64,000 nucleotides of DNA, from contig JBHGNT010000008.1 in assembly GCA_043228905.1 (NCBI GenBank), positions 20,956,001-21,020,000 of the forward strand, in the 5' to 3' direction. The translations under genes were made by a program, and so were the position numbers. Every line of letters begins with the position of its first letter. Position 1 is the first letter of the stretch. The notes below the pieces were generated by a model. It searched no databases. It saw only the letters and a program-made list of their open reading frames with translations, and was not told where the DNA came from. This DNA is from Azolla caroliniana. Lineage: Eukaryota; Polypodiophyta. Of this stretch, positions 10,265 through 19,844 are shown in pieces.

Positions 10265-11459
10265 TTACGTTGCGGGTTCTCCGGCTTTGTCCCTTACGGC
10301 GGTGAATGGGTTAGGTGGCGTAGGGCCCAGGTAAGGTTTGAGCCGAAACCCATTCACTTTTTGCCGTACTATTTCTCCAGCCAGCGTTCCTAGTTGGAAC
10401 GTGCCCTGTTCCGCTCCAATTATCCAGTATGGGCCGGTCCAGTAGAAACGTAGCTTCCCCGGCATCTGACCCATGCGCGTTTGAAAAACTAGCACCGCTC
10501 GGCCCACGGCAAACTCCTTTTCCCCCCTAGTTCGAGGAGTTGGTAGAGTCGTTCCTCCTCCGACTTGGCTTCTGATAATCGGTTCCGTACCTGAATGCGC
10601 AAACTAGGTACCCGAAATTCGATCAGCATCACAACCTCTAGTCCAAACGCTAGCCGAAACGGTGTTGACTGGATGCTGGTTTTGTAACTAGTTCTGTACG
10701 CCCATAATGCACTCTGGAGTTTGGTATCCCAGTCTGTTCTATTTTCATTGACAGTTTTCTTCAAAATGGTCTGTAAAGTTTTGTTTGTGGATTCCGCTAA
10801 TCCATTCGCCTGCGGGTAGTATGGCGTGCTCTTCTTGTGGACTACTACGTAATGTTGTGTTAGTTCCCGAACCACCGTATTGAGGAAGTGGCTCCCCTGG
10901 TCGCTGATGAGCTCAATCAGACAGACGAACTGGCACTAGATGTGATCATAAAGAAATTTGGTTGTGACGGCCGCCGTATTTTCCCATAGTGCCTTTGCTT
11001 CTACCCATTTGCTGCAGTAATCCGTGGCTACCAATATGTATTTGTTGCCCGTACGGGCAGCTGCTGGCGTGAAGGGCCCCACAAAATCCAATCCCCACTT
11101 TTGGAAAGGGTCCAGCGGTAATATAGGTTGGTGTGGCATCCTTGCGTCCTCCGCGAGCTGAGCCATCCGCTGGCACAAATCACACACCTTCTACAATACT
11201 CGGATGCGTCCTTCTGCGTTGTTGGCCACCATAAGCCCGCCTGCCATACTTTGCGAGCTGTCACGTTGCCCGCGTAATGGCCGTCGACCGCGCCGCAATG
11301 TGCCTCCTGTAAAACTGCTTCTTTCTCATCCTGACAGACTCCACGTCGCCAAATGCCGTCACTTCCTTTGTGATATAAATTCCCTTCGACCAGGCAGAAG
11401 TGACGGCTTCGGACGGCTAGTCGTTTCTTCTCGTCTGTGCGTAATTGTGGTGGAGGTAA
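10265..11459 (-). pseudogene. C1 integrase
   Basis: Ty3-type integrase on the minus strand, in several frames. The HHCC zinc domain is visible (EAHCGAVDGHYAG near 11280-11330, then YCRRC/C). The catalytic D,D,E is present: D in WGLDFVGPF (about 11085), D in ISDQGSHF (about 10905), E in NGLAESTNK (about 10795). The C-terminal part ends ...FTAVRDKAGEPAT at 10265. Lesions include a stop after FLYDHI (about 10936) and frameshifts near 10495 and 11190. The wording of the core ([25 protein letters not shown]) is that of non-chromodomain plant Ty3 elements, and no chromodomain follows. Confidence 0.88.
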
Positions 11460-12810
11460 TCATGTAGTTAAAAAGTACGTCATCTCCATAACCCATCGAT
11501 CCGGAAAGGTGGCTTCCTTTTTTTCTACAAATGTCGCTACTCGCCAGATGTTGGCGTCCGGAAAATCGTCGTCGTCTTTCTGTACTGTTTCTCCATTCTC
11601 AAGTCTGCTCAAAAAATCCGCCACTGCGTGTTGCGTCCCTGGCCGGTGCTGAATTATGAACTCGAATTCCTGGAGCAACAGCATCCACCACGCCAATTTC
11701 CCTGTCAGGGCTTGTTTCTCCACCAAATACAATAATGCCGAATAATCCACGTGGAACGTGAATTTCCGTCCTAGCAAATAATGTCGGAATTTATTGATGC
11801 TATAGATCATCCCTAGCGCCTCCCGCTCTGTTGTGGAATAGTTACGCTCTGATGCTGACAATTTACGACTTGCGTAGTATATTGGCCTATACCAGTTTTG
11901 TTCGGTGAGTTGCATTAGCGCGCTTCCTATTGCTATGTCCGAGGCGTCGACGAACACGTGGAATGGCTTCGCACAAACTGGAGGTTGTACGACGGGGGCT
12001 TGTGTGAGCATTATCTTAAGTGCCTCATAGGCCTTATCCTCTGTTGCAGTCCATTGGAAAGGAGTCCGATGTATGGTTGCGTGTAGTGGCATGGCAAAGT
12101 CCGCCAAATACCGTATCATCCGACTATGCCACCATATTTGGCCCAGAAATCGGCTAAGCGATTTGGCATTAGTCGGAGTTTTAGCTTGCATAATAGCGGA
12201 GATCTTGTTTGGGTCGACCGCTATTCCTTCTTTGCTGACAATGTAGCCTAGGAGGGTCCCACTGGTCACGCCAAAGGCACATTTTGCGGGATTCAGGCTT
12301 AAGCGTGCCGTGCGGCAACGTTCCAAGCACAGACGTAAGTGCGAAAAATGGTCTTTTGTTTGCCCATATACTGCAAAATCGTCTAAAAAGACTTGCATGA
12401 ATGCCCAAAGATCTCTGTAATCGTTCGTTGAAATGTTGTCGGCGCTGTCTTTAGACCGAACATCATGACGACCGCCACATATACTCCCCAATCCGTGACA
12501 AACGTCGTCTTCTCCTGGTCCTCAGGGTGCATGCGTACTTGGTTATAGCCACTGAAGCCATCTAAGAAACTGTTCATCACATGGCCTATGTCGGCGTCCA
12601 ACACGCTATCGGTGAAGGGTAAGGGAAATGCGTCTATAATAGTTACGGCGTTTAAATTTCGGTAATCCACGCATACCCGTATTTTGCCGTTTTTCTTTGG
12701 GACAACCACTAATGGGCTTAGCCATCTCGCTTGTTTAACTGGCCGTATGAACCCCACCCTCAACAGCTTGTCAATTTCTTCTTTCACGCGGGTCGCATAA
12801 TTGCGGAAGC
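11460..12810 (-). pseudogene. C1 reverse transcriptase and RNase H
   Basis: Minus strand. The RT has VVPKKNGKIRVCVDYRNLN (about 12690), a damaged palm segment and the catalytic box FLDDF (about 12390). RNase H starts with FHVFVDASD and includes the STTEREAL motif; the C-terminal part has HRPGTQHAVADFLSR. A frameshift lies near 12420-12490, and the end (YFLTT stop at 11460) runs in frame into the integrase after the stop. The coding sequence is interrupted at 12810 by D1 and resumes at 18271. The residues either side of D1 join sensibly (QQRRY then FRNYATRVKEEIDKLL). Confidence 0.9.
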
Positions 12811-13058
12811 TGTCATAATATGACAAGACTCGAACCCACGACCTTATGGTATATGGGTCGAGCTCTTAACCATCACACCATCTATTGTAATTCATAGGAT
12901 ATTATTTTCATTTATGTTTTATTATAAGAAAGTAATGTATATTCCAAATTTCTCTGGAATATTCTAGAAGTTTCAGGATTACTCCTGACAACACTATAAA
13001 AGAAGGCACTAAGCATTATGTTGAACCAAATTGGTTCAAACTATCAGGAATAATACTA
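12811..13058 (+). repeat. 5' LTR of D1 (shortened, with inverted end)
   Basis: The first ~229 bases match the other D LTRs: tRNA-like segment, TATA (ACTATAAAAG near 12994), then the palindrome GAACCAAATTGGTTC. From the palindrome it switches to the reverse complement of the LTR-end/leader junction (TTCAAACTATCAGGAATAAT), losing about 200 bp. It then runs into the gag leader. Confidence 0.75.
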
Positions 13059-13115
13059 CTTGTCGTTCAGCCTACTTGTCGTTCTCCCTCATCCTCCTAC
13101 CCTTTTCCATATACT

Positions 13116-14270
13116 ATGGCTATTGTTAGCGCCCAAGCAAATCAATCCATTTTCTCCGAGTTACAATGCCTAAACGAAAAGTTTGTTGCCCTGAAACAAG
13201 AAAACCAACGGTTGATAGGGGATCTGCAACAAATCGCTCTCGGAAAACAACAAACGCAACAATATGGGGAGTTAGCATTACGGGTACAATAACTCGAAGC
13301 AGCGTTGCAACAACAAGGATCAAGTCCCCAAGGATTTCATAAAGAGCCCAAGATTGGACTTCCTATGAAATTTGATGGAATGTGATCGCCATTCCGGGGA
13401 TTCCTTAATCAGGTACGCTTAGTCATTCAAATGCATCCTTCCCGATATCCCACTGATGCATCTCGAGTCGACCTAATAGGCACGTTACTTAGCGGCTCAG
13501 CCTTGGCATGGTTCGCTCCGCTTCTAGAAAAACAATCACCCTTGCTTAATAACTTTGAAGATTTTATTGGTGAGTTTAAAACCTGCTTTAGAGATACCGA
13601 CAGCATCAGGACGGCGATCAACAAGATCCGAAGATTGCATCAAGGCGATCGTCCAGCCTCTGCCTACGCGGCAGATTTCCGTGTACTCGCCTCAGATATT
13701 CTCTGCGATGATCAGGCCCTCATGGAGCAGTTTCGCTACGGCTTGCACAATGATGTCAAAGATCTGCTTTTAACCTTCCCCAAAGAACCAAAGTCTCTTA
13801 CGGAGGCAATCAGTCGAGCGGTCCGATGCGACAACTGCCTTTTCGAACGGCGTTCGGAGCGTCAGTTACAAATACCACGTTCTCGGCCGGAACCCACATA
13901 CGCCTCAGTCACAGCTAAACCGTTTGCACGCGATGTACCTCAAGCCAATATTCCGACACCGATGGAGATCGACACCATGCGTCGACGAGGCCCGTTATCG
14001 GAAGAAGAAAAGCAACGACGACGTGCCAATCGATTATGTCTTTATTGTGGTGGACGAGGGCATATCGCCATCAATTGTCCCCATAGGCCAAGAAGACAGG
14101 TAAATCAAATCGTCGCTTGTACTAAACCCGAGTCAATTCTTCCCTTCGGAGTGTCTGGTAGTATTAATAGTACTAATAGAGTGTCGGATAGTTTTCATAG
14201 TACTAATAGCCCAAGTATCTCAAATAAATTTGAAATCCTTAGTCAATTAGATGAAGAGTTAAATGATTGA
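13116..14270 (+). pseudogene. D1 gag (Sushi/Tcn1-like)
   Basis: Starts at ATG 13116, in the same context as D3. It has an N-terminal coiled coil rich in Gln (QQTQQ), then the capsid-like region with FRGFLNQVRLVIQMHPSRYP, LLSGSALAWFAPLLE and FEDFIGEFKTCF. A CCHC knuckle follows (C-L-Y-C-G-G-R-G-H-I-A-I-N-C at about 14036-14077), and the gag ends DEELND. There are two in-frame stops before 13390. About 385 codons. The capsid wording is like the Sushi-ichi/PEG10 type of gag, from memory. Pol follows in the -1 frame. Confidence 0.85.
14258..14264 (+). promoter_or_regulatory. Former -1 frameshift heptamer of D1 (GTTAAAT)
   Basis: In D2 and D3 this position reads GTTAAAC, one codon before the gag stop, with pol in the -1 frame. 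In D1 the last base is T, and the first -1-frame codon is TGA instead of CGA, so frameshifting here would stop at once. Confidence 0.5.
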
Positions 14271-16144
14271 GTCCAGCTAAAATAGGAGCCGTTTGGTTGG
14301 ACAGCAGCCTTAGATCTGTACAGCCCATTAGTGGTTCCATTCCTTCCAAGCAAGTTAGCAATGTGTTCCTAGCCCAAGTCATTGTTAGTACTAAAAGTAC
14401 TCCCCCAGTACCCGTCCTAGCACTCTTAGATTCCGGAGCTAATTCCTGTTTCATGGATCGAAATTTTGCCCAAGCTTCTCAGATATCCCTTACAAAACTT
14501 CCTTGTCCCGCATCTGTAGTAGTCATTGATGGTCGTCCCATTGCTTTCGGGAATATTGTAGAAGAATCAGAACCCATTCAAGTTGTCCTAGGTAGTTTTG
14601 TGTGTGTAATATCATTTAATATAATTAGTAGTCCAGAGCATCCCATTGTCCTAGGATTACCTTGGTTTGAATTACATAATCCAGCCATAGATTGGAGAAC
14701 AAGAGAAGTCTGATATCGACCAGCCCAAGAATCTACTCACCGAGTTTCGACCATTTCACTCCATCAATTACGCGAAGAAGGACACAAGGAGGCAATGTTC
14801 CTATTTGCAATATCAGTACATCCTTCCAGCACTATTAAGGACTCCTCAGTACAACTTCCGGCAAAATATCATCCTTATGCCGATGTATTTGACAAGGTAA
14901 AAGCCGGTACCCTTCCTCATCACCGTGCCTATGACTGTCCCATCGATTTACAACCAGGAACCGAGCCACCATGGGGACCAATTTACAACTTGTCACCCAC
15001 TGAGTTAGAAGTCCTTCGAACCTACATAGAGGAGAACTTGGCAAGCGGGTTCATCCGTCATTCGAAATCTCCGGTCGATGCACCCATCTTCTTTGTCAAG
15101 AAGAAAGAAGGCTCACTTCGTCTCGTCGTTGATTACCGCGGATTGAATAAGGTCACCATCCGGAATAGGTATGCACCTCCTCTTATATGCAGTCTTTTAG
15201 AGCAAGTTAATGGTGCCAAGTTTTTTACCAAAATCGATCTACGAGGAGCGTATAACCTCGTGCGGATCCGACCGGGAGATGAATGGAAGACCACCTTTCG
15301 CACACGATATGGGCATTTCGACTATACTGTTATGCCGTTCGGCTTAACCAATGCACCCGCAGTCTTCCAACACATGGCAAATGATATATTCAGAGACCTC
15401 TTGGATATCTGTTTGATCATCTATCTAGATGATCTATTGATTTATTCGAAGACCCAGCAAGAGCATGATTCTCATGTACTATTAGTACTAAAACGACTCC
15501 GCGAGAATGGTCTTTATGCCAAGTTAGAAAAATGTAGCTTTGACTGCAAGCAAGTGGAATTTCTAGGCTACGTCATCTCCTCAAAGGGAATCGCCATGGA
15601 TCCAGCTAAAGTCCAAACTGTACTAGAGTGGCAAATTCCACGGTCGGTACGAGATGTACAATGTTTTCTACGTTTTGCTAACTTCTACCGTAAGTTTATA
15701 TAGGATTGCTCGAAGATTATTTTACCCCTCACACAACTTACGAAGAAGGGCCAAGCATTTCTTTGGTCCATTGAAGCAAATATGGCTTTTCGGCATCTTA
15801 AGAAAGCCTTTACATCATCACCGATTCTAGCTCATGTGGATACCAGCAAACCATTCATCATGGAGGCCGACGCTTCAGATTTCGCTCTTGGTAGCATCCT
15901 TTCTCAACAAGGAGATAAAGAAGAGTTGCATCCGGTGGCTTTCCATTCGCGCAAATTCGATGTCGCGGAAATCAACTACGAAATACATGACAAGGAGTTA
16001 TTAGCCATCGTGGATTCATTTGTGCAATGGCGGCATTTCTTAGAGGGCTCTCCACATCAGGTCATTGTCTTTAGTGATCATAAAAATCTTGCTTATTTTC
16101 AGAACGCTCGTGTACTAAATCGACGGCAAGTTCGGTGGGCGTAA
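14267..16144 (+). pseudogene. D1 protease, reverse transcriptase, RNase H
   Basis: The protease has the active-site triad in ALLDSGANSCF (about 14425) and ILGLP-type VLGLPWFELHNP. The RT spans 14795-15703 with FFVKKKEGSLRLVVDYRGLN, MPFGLTNAPAVFQ and the catalytic YLDDLLIYSK (about 15425). RNase H has MEADASDFALGSILSQQ (about 15860) and KELLAIV. Single stops lie at 14713, 15703 and 16144, otherwise it reads on. It is about 90% alike to D2 and D3 by eye. The spelling PIYNLSPTELEVLR and PFGLTNAPAVFQ is characteristic of the chromovirus/Sushi branch. Confidence 0.9.
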
Positions 16145-17812
16145 TTCCTCACGCGTTTCGACTTCAAAATCACATAACGACCGGGGAAGCAGCAAGGAAA
16201 AGCAAATGCACTATCACGGCGTTCGTATCTTGCACCTCGTCCTGGTGATCCAACATTTGATAATCAAAAGCAAGTAATCTTGGGACCAACACTATTGCAC
16301 ACGACACGGAATTTTCACACCCCGATCGATTCACGGATTACCGATGACATACGTGCAAACTTGAAGACAGATAGTTTTGCTCAAGAAATCCTGGCGCACA
16401 TTGATACTTCTCGGGCATCCTATTCTCAGTCTCAACAACCAGGTATTGACTACCGACAATTCGAATATCATGATGGTTTGTTATTCTTTAAAAAGCGCGT
16501 ATATGTCCCCGATTGCTCCTGTCGCCTTCAAATCGTCCAGCATTGTCACGACACCCATACAACGGGACATTTCGGTAGTACTAAGACATTGGAGCTAGTC
16601 CAACGATCTTTTTGGTGGCCCCACATGCGCAGTTTTGTCGACGACTACGTTTGGACCTGTGATGCTTGCTGCCGAGCAAAGATGCCATGATACCATCCAT
16701 ATGGCTTGTTGGAACCCTTACCGATTCCAAGTAAGCCGTGGCAATCTATTTGTCTTGATTTTATCACAGATCTGCCGGCCTTGCAGGGGTTCGATGCTAT
16801 CTTAACCGTCGTCGATCGATATACGAAGATGGCCATCACTAGCGAGGAAACTGCCACCCTACTCATGCGTGAGGTATTTCGGCATCATGGCCTCCCAGAC
16901 AGTATCATCAGTGAACGAGGACCACAATTTGTGTCCAAATTTTGGCAGCATCTCTTCAAGATGCTCAAGGTCTCTTGTAACCTCTCCTCCAGCTACCATC
17001 CTCAGACCGATAGGCAAGCAAAACGAACAAACCAAACACTGGAGCAATATCTCCGGTGTTTCCTGAGTTATCAACAGGACGATTGGACCGAGATTCTCCA
17101 CTTTGCGGAGTTTGCATATATTAATGTTGTTCACTCCTCGACTCGAGTCTCCCCATTCTACGCTTATACCGGTTCTCATCCTCATTGGTCGGTGATCGAC
17201 ACCCCGGAGCTACCTACCAATCCTCGTGCCGGGGATCATTTGGAGAGACTACGCAAGATCCAAACAGATCTCTCGACTCATCTTCGTCATGCTCAACAGA
17301 CACAGAAGACTTACGCGGATTGTCATCGGCTTACCTCCTCTTCTGCCATCGGAGATCGAGTATAGCTCTTACGTCGTCACATCAAGACTACTCGACCGTG
17401 CGACAAGTTGGATTATCGACGACTCGGTCCTTTCCGTATTACGAGTAAAGTTAATGATGTCACATTCCGCCTTGATCTCCCTTTGCAGCTTGAGATACAT
17501 CCGGTTTTCCATTGTTCTCTTCTTGAACCTTATAAAGCCAACACAATTCCCGATTGTGTTACACCACCGCCGCCCCCGCTGGAGTTGGACGCCGACCCGG
17601 AGTATGAAGTTGCTGCCATCCTCGATTCCAAACATATTCGCAACAAACTTTATTATTTGGTCGATTGGCTTGGTTATAGTCCGAGCGAACGCCCTTGGGA
17701 ACTCGTCGAGCATGTTGCCAATGCTCAGGATCTGCTTGCTAATTTCCACTGAAAGTATCCGGACAAACCAGGTCCGCAATCAGCGCCGACTCGTTCCACT
17801 CGTCGTCTTTAA
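16145..17812 (+). pseudogene. D1 integrase with C-terminal chromodomain
   Basis: HHCC zinc domain at about 16545-16680 (H-C-H-D...H-F-G...C-D-A-C-C). Core: first D in CLDFITDLP (about 16755). The second Asp is changed to Glu in IISERGPQF, where D3 has SDRGPQ. The catalytic Glu is changed to Lys in RQAKRTNQ, where D3 has GQTERTNQ. About 24 bases present in D3 (GHFVPCTK) are deleted near 16832. The chromodomain at 17590-17752 reads YEVAAILDSKHIRNKLYYLV and DWLGYSPSERPWE. The protein could not integrate. The last codons are followed by AAGGGGGAGATAG. Confidence 0.88.
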
Positions 17813-17823
17813 GGGGGAGATAG
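17811..17823 (+). other. Polypurine tract of D1
   Basis: AAGGGGGAGATAG immediately before the LTR start TGTCATG. The same tract occurs in D3 (38380-38392). Confidence 0.85.
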
Positions 17824-18270
17824 TGTCATGATATGGCAAGACTCGAACCCATGACCATATGTTACATGGGTCGAGCTCTTAACCATTACACCATCTATTG
17901 TAATTCATAGGATATTATTTTCATTTATGTTTTATTATAAGAAAGTAATGTATATTCCAGATTTCTCTGGAATATTCTAGAAGTTTCAGGATTACTCCTA
18001 ACAACACTATAAAAGAAGGCACTAAGCATTATGTTGAACCAAATTTGTTCAACGCCAGTCTTAAGCCTCTCAGCTGCTTTGTACTTATCTTTTCACATAA
18101 TATATTAGCTGTTGTCATCATCTTTCTCTCTCTCTCATCCTCGCTATCTCTCTCTCTCTCCTCTTCTCACTTGCTCTCTCGGGAATCTTACGCAGTCCCG
18201 TTCTCTTAGTACTAATAGTATTGCTCTTCTTAGTACTAATTCCATCTCTGCTTTAGTACTATTCCTGACA
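17824..18270 (+). repeat. 3' LTR of D1
   Basis: 447 bp, TGTCATGATATGG...ATTCCTGACA. It contains the antisense tRNA-like segment (17833-17892), a TATA box (CACTATAAAAGAAG near 18005), the palindrome with one change, CT-rich tracts and repeated TAGTACTA words near the end. Close to the D3 LTRs. Confidence 0.9.
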
Positions 18271-18734
18271 GTAGCGGCGCTGCTAGACAGGTTTCGCGTC
18301 CATTGCTAAATTTATCTTATGCTGATAGAACTTGGGATCTAACCCCTTCATGTCCTCGTGAGCCCAAGCGAACACATCTTTATATTCCGTGAGTAGTGCG
18401 ATCATTGTGATTCTCTGGTCGGCCTCAATTCCTTTGCTATGGAGAGGAGTCAGGGTTCCGATCCTGTACCCACATTCACTTCGTCGAGAGCGGAAGCAGT
18501 GGCTCGTCTTGAAATCTCCATTTCCCTTTCGAAGGCCGCCTGTGCTCTGGTGAGTTCCAATATGGACTCTGGGTTTGGTTCGTACGGCTCTTCGTGCGGA
18601 ACAATGGTCGTAGTATATTCCGCCGCAGTTCCGATGACATCTATTTCGAACAGCGGAATAATCCGAGGATGTTCGTCCAGGTACGCTTCCAATTCGGCAT
18701 CCTCCACCCCAGCCAGCATATTGATGTCTTCCGC
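18271..18734 (-). pseudogene. C1 pol segment between protease and RT
   Basis: Minus-strand reading NMLAGVEDAELEAYLDEHPR (18719 downward) leads through LLTEYKDVFAWAHEDMKGLD (about 18370) to the RT start before D1. This is the usual linker plus the conserved DVFAW motif that precedes Ty3 RT. There is one stop before QQRRY. It joins the protease across SL1. Confidence 0.85.
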
Positions 18735-19438
18735 TGTCGTGCCTTTCGGCTCCGGATCGTTGCGTGAGTCGGGTGGGAACCGCCGAGGTTTTTGACTAGG
18801 AGGAAGAGGAATACAAATTAAGGCTAGTTATGAATAGTGGAAAGAGAAGTAAGATAACAATCTCGTGAATCCCACGAGTTTAGTGTATTTAAAACAATAT
18901 TTAGATTATAAGAGTAATTTAGATGGCAAAATTCGTGAATCCCACGAATATATTAGATTGATCAATCCCTGTATATTAATCAACAACCTTATACATATTT
19001 CTCTCCTCCTTATATAAAGATGGAAGAGGCTAAGCATGGCTTCATGCTTTTTCACCAATTGTGTCCATGCACACTAAATGTGCATGTGATGCTTTGTCAT
19101 TTCCTAAGTATAGGGCTCATGCACGCTAGATGTGCATGAGTCACTTTTAATGCCACGTGTAAATAAAATATTCACACCCTAAAGAATACATGATTTTTAC
19201 CTTTTAATAAAGGTATGTGTAAATAAAGGTCTTATACGTATTAAATCTATATATATAACACTAAAGATAAGTTATTACAATGGTAAAGTTGGGGTTTATC
19301 TACGTGGAGGTGTAGGGTTCGAATCCTGCCCTATGCACGTGATAAATGTTTTGATATATTATTTATTTATTTATATGTATCTAAAATCGGATATATTATT
19401 TTATGGTTTTCACGTAGTGTGTGGAATACACTACGACA
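18735..19438 (-). repeat. Solo LTR SL1 (704 bp)
   Basis: Ends TGTCGTGCC and CTACGACA (TGTCGT/ACGACA inverted), flanked by the 4-bp duplication CCGC (18731-18734 and 19439-19442). SL2 (37236-37939) is a second copy of identical length in the opposite orientation with its own 4-bp duplication. On the minus strand a TATA box TTTATATAAGGAGGAG (near 19010) suggests the minus strand is the sense strand. No internal coding region and no second LTR, so a solo LTR, or a small TRIM-like element. It lies inside the C1 pol gene. Confidence 0.85.
19281..19333 (+). other. tRNA-like segment with A and B boxes in SL1
   Basis: TGGTAAAGTTGGGG (A-box-like, 19281) is followed about 21 bases later by GGGTTCGAATCC (19315-19326), a perfect B box. 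This is the layout of a tRNA-derived SINE head or tRNA relic. It lies antisense to the LTR promoter. SL2 has the same segment (minus strand, 37341-37400) with one B-box change. Confidence 0.6.
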
Positions 19439-19442
19439 CCGC

Positions 19443-19820
19443 GTATAACGGTGTTATACCCTTAGGTTGTGGCGTGTTGCCTTCCGTAGGTACCCGAACC
19501 TTGGTGCGTCCATGTCGGAAACTAATACACTCGTGTTGCCAGCTCTGCTTGATATTTGTTGTCTGAAGCCATGGTCTGCCCAGAAGCATTGGGTACGCTC
19601 CTGGGGCGTCCAAAGCGAGGACGACCGCCGATATGTCGAAGCGGTGTCCGCCCACGATGATACCTATTTTGCGAATTAGCCCCAACGGTCGCACTAATCG
19701 GGTATCTGCCATGCGAAGCCAGAATGGACACATTGACGCATGTTCGCAAGTTTTCGCGCTAATCACATTGACGCCTGAGCCACTGTCGATTACGCATCCC
19801 ACAACTTCCTGTCCGTGCAA
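19443..19820 (-). pseudogene. C1 aspartic protease
   Basis: Minus strand. The catalytic motif is CVIDSGSGVNVIS (about 19785), followed by ISAVVLAL and PMLLGRPWLQ (about 19575), the standard retropepsin flap and ALGRPWL region of Ty3 elements. The frame runs up to the SL1 insertion. Upstream it continues from gag after a single TAG (about 19855); in C3 the same join is open (ADHHNPAI), so gag and protease were one frame in the active element. Confidence 0.88.
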
Positions 19821-19844
19821 TATTACTGTAATGGCCGGGTTGTG

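Larger units (their letters stand above)
12811..18270 (+). mobile_element. Chromovirus D1 nested in C1 pol
   Basis: Plus-strand Ty3 element with TGTCA/TGACA ends. The flanks GAAGC (12806-12810) and GTAGC (18271-18275) are a 5-bp duplication with one mismatch, and removing the element restores the RT frame of C1. Order: LTR, gag, protease, RT, RNase H, integrase, chromodomain, purine tract, LTR. The left LTR is shortened and rearranged (see findings). It shares the family with D2, D3 and D4. Confidence 0.93.

Noticed and set aside
17226-17831. 201-codon plus ORF overlapping the D1 integrase end
   Set aside because: A shadow of the integrase-chromodomain frame, which has the recognisable motifs.
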